Source: JALYYC01 sp963795805
Lineage (GTDB): Bacteria > Chloroflexota > Dormibacteria > CF-121
Direction: 5' to 3'
DNA length: 64,000 bases
Assembly (NCBI GenBank): GCA_963795805.1
Contig: CAWCIV010000004.1
Span: forward strand, 1,240,001-1,304,000
The notes beneath the pieces are model-generated. The model searched no databases. It was not told where the DNA came from and saw nothing but the letters and a program-made list of their open reading frames with translations. Every line of letters begins with the position of its first letter. Position 1 is the first letter of the stretch. Positions 42,704 to 50,509 of the stretch are shown here, piece after piece. The translations under genes were made by a program, and so were the position numbers.

Positions 42704-43947
42704 TGGACAAGTTTCGTCGCGACATTCACAGCGTGTTTGCCCGTCAGCAGTCCGGGCTTGGCAACACGGCCGGCGCGTCGGACCGCCTGCTGCGACAGGC
42801 GCTCGTCCCGACGCAAGTTGATCGTCACGTCGTGCCGCAGCTTGCCGCGGTACTTGCGACCCTGCTGGTCGGCGCCGCGATTGCCTACACCGTGGTGATC
42901 ACGCGCGGGCACTTACACTCGCAGAATCCGGTCACCCGCGTGACCCCGACCCCGCTCGCAACTGCAACGGCGACACCCAGCGCGACGCCGGTCCCGTCGC
43001 CGACCGCCCTGGCACAGCCGCTAACGGTCCCGTCGTCGTCGCCAGTCATTCTCTATTCGGACCCGGCCGACACCATGCAGGTGGACGGAATCACTTGGGA
43101 CGGGACACAGCGCGGGCGGATCGGAACGACGTCCGCCCCGGCGACCGGGGTCGTGCCGAACCCGAACGGTTCTTACTACGCGACCGCCGTTGATATCCGT
43201 GACCGCAGCGGACGGGTAATCGCCGGGCTCGCCGCCGGCCAGAAGTCGTTTGGCGGGACATGGGCGGATACCGGAACGCAGTACTGCCAGCTCACGGGAA
43301 CGACTCCCGTTCCGCTGAATGGTTCGCCGACCACTTTGCAGCTCGCTTCCGTTGGCGGGACGCCCCGCAACATCGCAAGGGTGGGGACTGTATACGAACA
43401 GACCTGGGTCAAGGCGATCGCGTGCAGTGTCGAGCGGGACCGGGCCATCGTGGTTCAGTCGGGTGGGCAGGGAATTGGCACGTATCAGGTCTGGGCGGTG
43501 CAGCTTTCCACGGGCCGCATCATCTGGACCCGCCCGTACCAAACATCGATCGTCGACATCCGCGCCTCGCGCGATGGGCAGCAGGTCGCGGAAATGAACA
43601 CGAATGGGTCCGGCTCAACCACCATCTATGGCGCAACCGGCGCCATTGTCGGCCATGTGAATGGTCCGGTGCAGGGATTTTCGTGGGATGGCAGTCTGGC
43701 TGTCGTCGGTCATTATGGCGCGGCTACATCAGTGATCCGTTGGCGTGACGGCAAGGTCATATGGACTGCACCTGCCGGCACAACGTTTGGCGGCACATTG
43801 CCCGAACCCGGAGGCCCAAATGTTGTGGTGGCGGCCCAGACACCGGCTCAAGCACAGACTGGGGGCTTCCCGGCCGGGGATCTGTATGTCGTAAGCGCAG
43901 ACGGAGCCGCAAACCAGATTCTATCGAACGTGTCCTTTTATCAATAA
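42703..43947 (+). CDS. Membrane protein with cytoplasmic N terminus and extracytoplasmic propeller-like domain; probable sigma-factor partner
   Basis: The 414-residue protein is translationally coupled to the ECF sigma gene. Residues 1-45 are cytoplasmic and short, too short for a classic zinc anti-sigma domain and without its Cys/His set. One membrane helix follows (VPQLAAVLATLLVGAAIAYTVVI). A Thr/Pro linker leads to about 300 residues of repeated beta blades (QLSTGRIIWTRPY, RWRDGKVIWTAPA). The topology fits an anti-sigma factor that senses something outside, but the link is inferred from gene order. Confidence 0.7.
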   Translation: MDKFRRDIHSVFARQQSGLGNTAGASDRLLRQALVPTQVDRHVVPQLAAVLATLLVGAAIAYTVVITRGHLHSQNPVTRVTPTPLATATATPSATPVPSPTALAQPLTVPSSSPVILYSDPADTMQVDGITWDGTQRGRIGTTSAPATGVVPNPNGSYYATAVDIRDRSGRVIAGLAAGQKSFGGTWADTGTQYCQLTGTTPVPLNGSPTTLQLASVGGTPRNIARVGTVYEQTWVKAIACSVERDRAIVVQSGGQGIGTYQVWAVQLSTGRIIWTRPYQTSIVDIRASRDGQQVAEMNTNGSGSTTIYGATGAIVGHVNGPVQGFSWDGSLAVVGHYGAATSVIRWRDGKVIWTAPAGTTFGGTLPEPGGPNVVVAAQTPAQAQTGGFPAGDLYVVSADGAANQILSNVSFYQ

Positions 43948-43987
43948 CGGTCCGCTGGAATCCGTTACGGGGACGGTTGTTCTTAAC

Positions 43988-44467
43988 GTGCGGCCCTGGC
44001 TGCGTCAGATCGGACCACGGCGAGCGGCTGCCCTGGCGGCCGTTCTGCTCGTGATCGTCGCGATTACGCTGCTTGCGCTCGGTCTGGTCGGCGGCCAACC
44101 CCCTGACCTGCGGGCGTTGCCACCGAACACCTCGCCCATCAATCGCATCGCCCTCGTGGGGGCCCAGCATCGCTACCTCTTCGTGCCGGTCTCTGGTCGC
44201 GTCAGCATCGGGGTGAAATATCGGTTTCGGTTGACTACGCAGTGTGGCCTGGCCGATCCGGTCGGCCCGGACTTCGACGGTTCCTTCTGGGACCCGGATC
44301 TCCCCGGGCGCTCGAGTGGCGGACCACCGCCTGGTTTCACTGCTCCCGTCGATAACGGGGCCATGGTGCTGCTCTCGGCGGGTGCTGCCGAGTTTCACAG
44401 TTCGGCCGGCACGACCGCGCGATTCCATCGCCATCCGGGCTCTGTGATCGCCTCGCTCTGCATGTAA
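43988..44467 (+). CDS. Single-pass membrane or secreted protein, unknown
   Basis: GTG 43988 starts a 159-residue protein with one N-terminal helix (ALAAVLLVIVAITLLALGLVGG) after a basic tail. The rest is soluble and outside the cell: HRYLFVPVSGRVSIGVKYRFRL and FDGSFWDPD are the most distinctive stretches. A Cys is present in TTQCGLAD and another at the end (SLCM). It follows the sigma operon by 40 bases. No family recognised. Confidence 0.6.
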   Translation: MRPWLRQIGPRRAAALAAVLLVIVAITLLALGLVGGQPPDLRALPPNTSPINRIALVGAQHRYLFVPVSGRVSIGVKYRFRLTTQCGLADPVGPDFDGSFWDPDLPGRSSGGPPPGFTAPVDNGAMVLLSAGAAEFHSSAGTTARFHRHPGSVIASLCM

Positions 44468-44496
44468 GCGCAGGCAGCATTAGAATGGGCCGGTCC

Positions 44497-45132
44497 ATGG
44501 CACGGCCGCCGGATGCCTGTCCCTATCCGAAGCCGTTTCCGGCGGATTTCGATGATTGCGCGGCGTTCCAGCCGCGGCAGTTCATCCCCCTCGATACCCT
44601 CTACCAGCCGCTCCAGCCGGTCCTCACCTGCCGCCACCTCGAGATTCGATCCATGGACGCCCGCCACCGTTGGTACGGGGCCTGCGCTCTTGGTGAAATG
44701 GAGGCGCGTCAGCGCTGGGCCAAAGAGGTCGGAACATCCCGCCTGGCGAAAATCCGCGAGCTCCAGGCAGAAATGGGCGGCGCAATCCGGCCCGAGATCG
44801 CCCGGCTGTGGCAGGTCAAGGGCCAGCAACTCCAGGCGTTCCGCGGCAACGCCGATGCCGGGCCATCGACGCGCGAGCTGCGGCAGCTATCCGATCAAGC
44901 GATCAAGCGCCTGATCACCTTCATGGAGAGTCGTGCCGCGGCATTTGCTGACGTCGGCATGCCGGTGGCCGCACTGGTTCTGCTGACCAGGAGGTCCTTC
45001 GAGCGGTTCATCGAGAGCCGGTACTCAGCCGAGGTCAGCCTCGACATCCCCGACAGCGTGCTCGCAGGGATGTCCGAACCGGTGCGGACCTTCTTCCGCC
45101 CGGCCATCCAGGGCGACGTGTCGCAGGCTTAG
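44497..45132 (+). CDS. Conserved-looking cytoplasmic protein with an N-terminal Cys cluster
   Basis: I prefer ATG 44497 to the in-frame ATG 44485 because TAGAAT at 44481-44486 looks like the -10 box, making the mRNA leaderless. The first 70 residues hold four Cys (DACPYPK, DDCAAF, VLTCRHL, YGACALG), which could bind a metal. A long helical segment (about 75-150; LAKIRELQAEMGGAIRPEIARLW) and a C-terminal domain with PVAALVLLTRRSFERFIESRY follow. It has no signal peptide. Function unknown. Confidence 0.6.
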   Translation: MARPPDACPYPKPFPADFDDCAAFQPRQFIPLDTLYQPLQPVLTCRHLEIRSMDARHRWYGACALGEMEARQRWAKEVGTSRLAKIRELQAEMGGAIRPEIARLWQVKGQQLQAFRGNADAGPSTRELRQLSDQAIKRLITFMESRAAAFADVGMPVAALVLLTRRSFERFIESRYSAEVSLDIPDSVLAGMSEPVRTFFRPAIQGDVSQA

Positions 45133-45557
45133 GCCCGACCCTCAGCCGCCTCGGCCTTGCCGGCCAGCCCCTGGAGGAGCGCGGGGAAGGAGTTCGCGAT
45201 CTGTTTGCTCATCATGCCGCCGACGATCGCGCCCAGCGGCCCCTTCACCCGGATGGCCTGACTGACGGTCGTCTGCCCGGTGCCCGCCGCAACCTGGCAT
45301 TCGAAAGAGAAGCGCGTCAGCGGGATCACCGTCGTCTCCAGCCGGAACGACTTTCCGGGCACGACGTCCTCAAGTTGGATCGCGTGCGCGCCCTGCTTAT
45401 TGGTCATCGTGCCGGTCGTGCCGGACGCGAAAGGCCCGTTCAATTTCATGGCCAGCACGTCAGGGTTCCATTGCGGCCAGGTCGAGGTGTCCGACCAGAT
45501 TTTCCACACGCCCTGTGGGCTCGCCTTGGTCTGCACCGAGCGTTCTTCGACTGCCAT
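45129..45557 (-). CDS. SRPBCC-superfamily (polyketide cyclase-like) protein
   Basis: The 142-residue protein has the START-like helix-grip start VQTKASPQGVWKIWSDTSTWPQWNP. A central sheet follows (GTMTNKQGA, FRLETTVIPLTRFSFECQV) and a long C-terminal helix (MMSKQIANSFPALLQGLAGKAE). Such proteins bind hydrophobic ligands. It ends 3 bases inside the convergent gene and lies 8 bases after the NCS1 permease gene, so the two are probably co-transcribed. Confidence 0.85.
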   Translation of the reverse strand: MAVEERSVQTKASPQGVWKIWSDTSTWPQWNPDVLAMKLNGPFASGTTGTMTNKQGAHAIQLEDVVPGKSFRLETTVIPLTRFSFECQVAAGTGQTTVSQAIRVKGPLGAIVGGMMSKQIANSFPALLQGLAGKAEAAEGRA

Positions 45558-45564
45558 AGACGGG

Positions 45565-46923
45565 TTACCCTCCCCGAATCTCCCGTGGTTGCCGGCTGCG
45601 CCGGTTCAGCAATAGATAAACACATCCAGCGACCAGGAAACCGATGAAGTAACCGAAGTCGGCGCCGCCAAACCAGGCGGCGAGCGGGCCGGTGAAGAAA
45701 CGCTCGGACATGAAGGGCAGCGAGACCGCCAGGCCGACGACGAAGGCGAGCGGCCCCGCCGGATTCCATCCGGGCGCCTGGCTGAACTCGACCGGATTCC
45801 GGTGCCGGAAGAAATAGAAGTCCAGGAGGACGATCGCCAGCCACGGCATGATCCAGTAATCGAGCGCGACCAGGAAGTCGGCGTAGTTCTGCGCGAACTT
45901 CTGGTAGCCGATAAGCGCGAAGACGATGCCAAGGACGGCGCCGATGATCGCAAGCAACCAGCGATCGAGCTTGACGTCGAGTACGCGTGCCGACATCGTG
46001 TTCGAGTAGAGGTTGAGGACGTTGGCGGTCGTGGCGCCGAGGATGACGGCGATCACGGCGATGGTGCCGAAGCCGCCCATCGCGATCTTCAGCGCCGCGA
46101 CCGAACTGGCGGCGCCGGGCGCGAGGATGGCGACGAGGACCCCGACCACTTCGGTGACAAACGAGGCGAGGGCCGCGCCCACGAAGACATAAAAAGCGAG
46201 GTACCCGCGCGAGGTGGTCTCCGGGAGGTATCGCGAGTAGTCAGAGGCGTAGGGCGACCAGCTCATGATGTACGAGAACGAGATGGCCAGGACGATGGCG
46301 AAGAGGGCCAGGCTGCCGTTCCCCGACTTCGGATGCCAGGCACCGATCGTCGTCCCATGTGTGAGGGCGATGATGATCGCCACCATGAAGAGCAGCCCGA
46401 GCACCGCCGCCATGTATCGCTCGAACACCTGGATGACGTTGTGGCCGTAGACCACGAGAAAGGTCTGAATCGCCACCAGTGCCAGCGCGGCGACGACAAA
46501 AGGGAGTCCCGGGATGAGTAGCTGGACGGCGAAGGCGCCCAGGATCGTGTTGACGGTGAACCAGCCTGCCGTGCTGAGCCAGTTGAGACCTGCCGGGATG
46601 TAGCCGCCGATGCGGCCGAACGCGCGCCGGCCGATGAGCATCTGCGGAAAGCCGGCGGCCGGTCCCATCGCGGCAGACCAGGCCAGCACCAGGCCGCCGA
46701 GGATGTTCCCGAGCGCCAGGGCAAAAAGGGCGGGGACCAGCGGCAGCCCGATTGCCACGGGGATGAAGCCGATGGCAAAATCGGCGATCGTCAGGTTGGC
46801 GGCCAGCCACAGCCAGAGCAGTTGCCGGCTGTGCCCGTGTCGCTCGGCAAACGGGATGTGCTCGACGGAATACGGCTCACGGACGGCGACGCGATCCCCA
46901 TACCGTGCAGCAGGCTCAGCCAC
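45565..46923 (-). CDS. NCS1-family purine/cytosine permease
   Basis: The 452-residue permease starts at GTG 46923. It has twelve hydrophobic segments and the family signs VEHIPFAERHGHSRQLLWLWLAANL at the N terminus, MGPAAGFPQMLIGRRAFG in TM3, and SWSPYASDYSRYLPE. It imports nucleobases or related compounds with a cation. The substrate is not clear from sequence. It is divergent from the second YCII-sigma operon. Confidence 0.9.
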   Translation of the reverse strand: MAEPAARYGDRVAVREPYSVEHIPFAERHGHSRQLLWLWLAANLTIADFAIGFIPVAIGLPLVPALFALALGNILGGLVLAWSAAMGPAAGFPQMLIGRRAFGRIGGYIPAGLNWLSTAGWFTVNTILGAFAVQLLIPGLPFVVAALALVAIQTFLVVYGHNVIQVFERYMAAVLGLLFMVAIIIALTHGTTIGAWHPKSGNGSLALFAIVLAISFSYIMSWSPYASDYSRYLPETTSRGYLAFYVFVGAALASFVTEVVGVLVAILAPGAASSVAALKIAMGGFGTIAVIAVILGATTANVLNLYSNTMSARVLDVKLDRWLLAIIGAVLGIVFALIGYQKFAQNYADFLVALDYWIMPWLAIVLLDFYFFRHRNPVEFSQAPGWNPAGPLAFVVGLAVSLPFMSERFFTGPLAAWFGGADFGYFIGFLVAGCVYLLLNRRSRQPREIRGG

Positions 46924-46966
46924 AGCCTTAAGGGTACCGTAGGCGAATCGGGCACCCGCTCCCGGC

Positions 46967-46996
46967 TGTCGATCTGAGCGGCCTGCTGTTCGTCGT
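46967..46996 (+). promoter_or_regulatory. ECF42-like promoter of the second YCII-sigma operon
   Basis: TGTCGA (46967-46972), 18 bases, CGTCGT (46991-46996), about 50 bases before ATG 47046. It aligns base for base in spacing with TGTCGA-N18-TGTCGT of the first operon, which suggests autoregulation by the encoded sigma factors. Confidence 0.65.
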
Positions 46997-47045
46997 ACTG
47001 TACAAAGCGGCCTCGGGCCGCGACACTTGAAGGAGGACCGGATCG

Positions 47046-47411
47046 ATGAAATACATTTTGCTGTTCGGCGAGACGAAGGAACGGGCGAAGCAATGGGAAG
47101 CGATGCCCGACAGCCAACGGGAGGCCGCCTATGCTCCCATCAATCGGTGGTTCGAGAAGTTCGCGGGCAAGATCACCGGTGGGCATGAGCTCCAGCCCGA
47201 TCGGACGGCCACGACGGTAAATTTCCCCTACGGCAAGCCGGTCGTGACCGACGGCCCGTTCATCGAAGGCAAGGAGACGATCGGGGGCTACGCGGAGGTC
47301 GACGTCGCCGACCTTGATGAGGCGCTCGAAATGGCGAAAGCCTGGCCGACGGGAGGCCCGGTCGAGGTTCGCCCGGTGGTCGAGCGGAGCGAGTCGCTTC
47401 ATAACGGCTGA
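47046..47411 (+). CDS. YCII/DGPF-domain protein (second copy)
   Basis: ATG 47046 has AGGAGG 9 bases upstream. The 121-residue protein matches the first copy: MKYILLFGE, WFEKFAGKITGGHELQ, GPFIEGKETIGGYAEVDV and DLDEALEMAKAWPTGGPVEVRPV. It is the partner of the ECF42-type sigma factor that overlaps its 3' end. The two copies are clearly homologous but diverged, so duplication is not recent. Confidence 0.92.
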   Translation: MKYILLFGETKERAKQWEAMPDSQREAAYAPINRWFEKFAGKITGGHELQPDRTATTVNFPYGKPVVTDGPFIEGKETIGGYAEVDVADLDEALEMAKAWPTGGPVEVRPVVERSESLHNG

Positions 47412-48615
47412 GCCGTCCGCGACCCACGCGGCGATCACCGCGGTCTTCCGGGAGGAGGCCGGCCGGCTGACCGCGGCGCTGGTCCGAGCGCTCGGGAATT
47501 TCGACCTCGCCGAGGAACTGGTCCAGGACGCGCTGGTGGAGGCGATCGAGCACTGGCCCAGAACCGGCATTCCGGACAAGCCCGGCGCCTGGCTCCTCAC
47601 CACCGCTCGACGCAAGGCGATCGATCAGGTTCGCCGGGACGCCCGCTATCGGGCCAAGCTCGCACTGATGGAAGGAGCGATCATGAACGTGGATTCGGCG
47701 GAAGGCGACGACCGGCTGCGGCTGATCTTCACCTGCTGCCACCCAGCGCTGGCGCGGGAGGCGCAGGTCGCGCTCACCCTCCGGGCGGTCGCCGGGCTGA
47801 CCACTGCCGAAATCGCCCGCGCCTTCATCACCAGCGAGCCGACCATCGCGCAACGGATCGTGCGCGCGAAACGCAAGATCGTCGATGCCGGTATCCCCTA
47901 CAAGATTCCGACTGACGCCGACCTCGCCGAGCGGGTGAACGAAGTCCTGGCGGTGCTCTACCTGATGTTCAACGAGGGCTACCTCGCCACGGCGGGCGAG
48001 ACGGCTGTGCGACACGACCTGGCCGAGGATGCCGCCTGGCTGGCGGGCCTGCTGGTGCGCCTGATGCCAAACGAGCCCGAGGCGCTCGGGTTGCTCGCCC
48101 TGATGCGCCTCCACCTTGCCCGCAGCGACGCGCGCTTCGACGCGACCGGCAACCTCGTGCTGCTCCAGGACCAGGACCGGACCCGATGGGATGGCGAGCG
48201 GATCGCCTCGGCGGTCCGGCTGCTGGCCAGAGCCGCGGCGCTTGGACGGCCCGGTCCATACCAGCTGCAGGCCGCGATCGCGGCGACGCATGCCGATGGC
48301 AGCTCCTGGGCAGCCACGGACTGGGTGGGTATTGTCAACCTATACGACCTCCTGCTGGCGCTCACCCCGTCACCGGTCGTGCGCTTGAATCGCGCCATCG
48401 CACTGCGCCAGACGGCCGGTCCGAGCGCGGCGCTTGCGGAGGTGGATGCCGTGGGGTCCAGCCTCGAGGCCTATTACCTGTTCCATGCCACCCGCGCCGA
48501 ACTGCTGCGTGAGCTCGGCCGCGAACCCGAGGCGCGCACCGCGCTGCGACGTGCGCTGACGATGACGGAGAACCCGGCGGAGCGGGCGCTCCTCGAGGCG
48601 CGTCTGAAGACCTAG
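47314..48615 (+). CDS. ECF42-type RNA polymerase sigma factor (second copy)
   Basis: The sigma homology begins at HAAITAVFREEAGRLTAALVRALGNFDLAEELVQDA, just after the YCII stop. There is no ATG, GTG or TTG in frame there, so the open frame is extended to ATG 47314 inside YCII; the true start is unsettled. Region 4 is LTLRAVAGLTTAEIARAFI and EPTIAQRIVRAKRKI. The TPR-like C-terminal half has LMFNEGYLA and LTPSPVVRLNRAIAL and ends cleanly at NPAERALLEARLKT. That end shows how the first copy should finish. Confidence 0.88.
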   Translation: MMRRSKWRKPGRREARSRFARWSSGASRFITAEPSATHAAITAVFREEAGRLTAALVRALGNFDLAEELVQDALVEAIEHWPRTGIPDKPGAWLLTTARRKAIDQVRRDARYRAKLALMEGAIMNVDSAEGDDRLRLIFTCCHPALAREAQVALTLRAVAGLTTAEIARAFITSEPTIAQRIVRAKRKIVDAGIPYKIPTDADLAERVNEVLAVLYLMFNEGYLATAGETAVRHDLAEDAAWLAGLLVRLMPNEPEALGLLALMRLHLARSDARFDATGNLVLLQDQDRTRWDGERIASAVRLLARAAALGRPGPYQLQAAIAATHADGSSWAATDWVGIVNLYDLLLALTPSPVVRLNRAIALRQTAGPSAALAEVDAVGSSLEAYYLFHATRAELLRELGREPEARTALRRALTMTENPAERALLEARLKT

Positions 48616-49460
48616 CCGCCGGTCGTGCGACGGTACCGCCACACCGAGAGGGGGACGAAGACCAGCAGGATGCCCAGGATCCAGACGGCGGACTGGATCA
48701 AGGCGACGTGCGTGTCGGCCGCGGTCAGGTCCGGATTGACATGGAAGAGCCCGCGCAGCGAATCGGCGACGACCGAGACAGGATTGTGCCTCGCGAACCC
48801 CTGGAGCCAGCTTGGCATGGTGGCCACGGGCACGAAGGCGCTGGAGGCGAAGGTGAGGGGAAACATCCAGATGAAGCCGCCGGACTGGGCCGCCTCGGCG
48901 GTTTTGGCGACCAGGCCGATGAAGGCCGAGACCCAGGAGAAGGCAAAGCTGAACCCCATCAAGACCAGGATGCCGAGAATGAACTCGGGAATGCTGCCGC
49001 CGGGCCGGAAGCCGACGGCGAACCCGACGAGCAGCATGATCACGACGGTGAAAAAGTTTCGGCCCAGGTCAGCGATGGTCCGCCCGGTCAGGACCGCCGA
49101 GGAGGACATCGGTAAGGTGCGAAAGCGGTCGATGAGGCCGCGCTGCATGTCCTCCGCGAGCCCGATACCTGTCGTCACGCCGCCAAAGGCGACCGTCTGG
49201 ACGAAGATCCCGGGCATCAGGAAGTTGACATACTGGCCCCCCGGCACGTGGATCGCGCCTCCGAAGACGTAGCGAAAGAGGATCACGAACATCACCGGCT
49301 GGATGGTGACGAAGACGACCAGTTGGGGAACGCGCAGCGTCTGCAGGAGGCTGCGCTTGGCCAGCACCATGGCGTCGAGGAACGCCCACGTCAGGGCGCT
49401 GTGTCGGACGGGCTGGTACTGGTTGCCCGCGACCCTTGCCGGGCTGGTGGTCGCGATCAT
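48612..49460 (-). CDS. ABC-2 type transporter permease (DrrB-like)
   Basis: The 282-residue permease has six membrane segments and the ABC-2 pattern: RVPQLVVFVTIQPVMFVILFRYVFGG, PGIFVQTVAFGGVTTGIGLAEDM, and FRTLPMSSSAVLTGRTIADL. PLTFASSAFVPVATMPSWLQGFARHNP is the family's late loop. It overlaps the ATPase gene by 4 bases (ATGA). Together they form a DrrAB-like exporter of lipophilic compounds. Confidence 0.92.
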   Translation of the reverse strand: MIATTSPARVAGNQYQPVRHSALTWAFLDAMVLAKRSLLQTLRVPQLVVFVTIQPVMFVILFRYVFGGAIHVPGGQYVNFLMPGIFVQTVAFGGVTTGIGLAEDMQRGLIDRFRTLPMSSSAVLTGRTIADLGRNFFTVVIMLLVGFAVGFRPGGSIPEFILGILVLMGFSFAFSWVSAFIGLVAKTAEAAQSGGFIWMFPLTFASSAFVPVATMPSWLQGFARHNPVSVVADSLRGLFHVNPDLTAADTHVALIQSAVWILGILLVFVPLSVWRYRRTTGG

Positions 49461-50509
49461 CGCCGTCCCCGTCCGCGGCCGGCCGCCTTGACCGGCTGAT
49501 CGTCCTCGGCCTGGTGGCCGGTAAGGCCGAGAAAGACATCGTCCAGGCTAGGCCGGCGTAGCTGGAGATCGGCAATTGGGATCGATTCCGCATCCAGTTC
49601 TCGGACGATCATCGCCAGCTGGCTCGTGCCCCCGCGGGCGGGACCGGAAATTCGGCGCTGCGCCGGGTCGACGCGGACGTCGCCGGACAGGTGGCGGCGC
49701 GCTACGGCTTCCGCTCGTGGCAGATCGGGGTCCGACGCCACCGCCAGCTCGATCCGGTCTCCACCGACGCGGTTCTTCAGGTCGTCAGATGTCCCCTCGG
49801 CGATCACACGGCCGCGATCCACGACCGCGATGCGTTTGGCCAGTTCGTCCGCCTCCTCGAGATATTGCGTCGTCAGCAGGATCGTCGACCCTTCCGCGAC
49901 CAGTGAACTGATCACGGCCCACATCTGGCGGCGGCTCCGCGGATCAAGCCCGGTCGTCGGCTCGTCGAGGAAGAGGACCGGTGGGAGAATCACCAGCGAG
50001 GCCGCGAGGTCGAGGCGCCGGCGCATGCCGCCCGAGTAGGTCTTGGCGATGCGGGCCGCCGCATCGACCAGGTCGAACTGCTGCAGCAGCTCGTCGGCGC
50101 GGCGGCCGGCGTCGCGAGCGCTGAGGTGGTAGAGGCGCCCAATCATCACCAGGTTCTCGCGGCCGGTGAGGTACTCGTCGATCGCCACCGACTGGCCGGC
50201 GAGCCCAATGCTGGACTTGAGTTTCTCCGCGTCCTTGACCACGTCAAAACCGGCGACGGTCGCCCGGCCGGCATCGGGTTTGAGGAGCGTGGTGAGGATC
50301 CGGACCGCCGTCGTCTTGCCGGCGCCGTTCGGACCGAGCAGCGCAAACACGGTGCCACTTTCAACGTCGAGGTCGACGCCGTCAAGCGCTCGAGTGGTGC
50401 CGAAATTTTTGATCAGGCCCTCGGCGTGGATCGCGCGATCCAATGTCACCGGGACAGGATAGCGGGGACCAGTCAGGCGGGTTGCCGGCTGATCTTGAGT
50501 TTGCGTCAC
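49457..50509 (-). CDS. ABC transporter ATP-binding protein (DrrA-like)
   Basis: The 350-residue ATPase starts at GTG 50509 and has Walker A GPNGAGKTT (near 58), the DrrA-type switch GLAGQSVAIDEYLTGRENL, signature YSGGMRRRL and Walker B VLFLDEPTTGLD. The C-terminal extension (about 240-350), with PSLDDVFLGLTGH, is typical of the drug-resistance subclass. It overlaps the NicO gene stop by 4 bases, unusual for two transporters with different substrates. Confidence 0.93.
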   Translation of the reverse strand: MTQTQDQPATRLTGPRYPVPVTLDRAIHAEGLIKNFGTTRALDGVDLDVESGTVFALLGPNGAGKTTAVRILTTLLKPDAGRATVAGFDVVKDAEKLKSSIGLAGQSVAIDEYLTGRENLVMIGRLYHLSARDAGRRADELLQQFDLVDAAARIAKTYSGGMRRRLDLAASLVILPPVLFLDEPTTGLDPRSRRQMWAVISSLVAEGSTILLTTQYLEEADELAKRIAVVDRGRVIAEGTSDDLKNRVGGDRIELAVASDPDLPRAEAVARRHLSGDVRVDPAQRRISGPARGGTSQLAMIVRELDAESIPIADLQLRRPSLDDVFLGLTGHQAEDDQPVKAAGRGRGRR

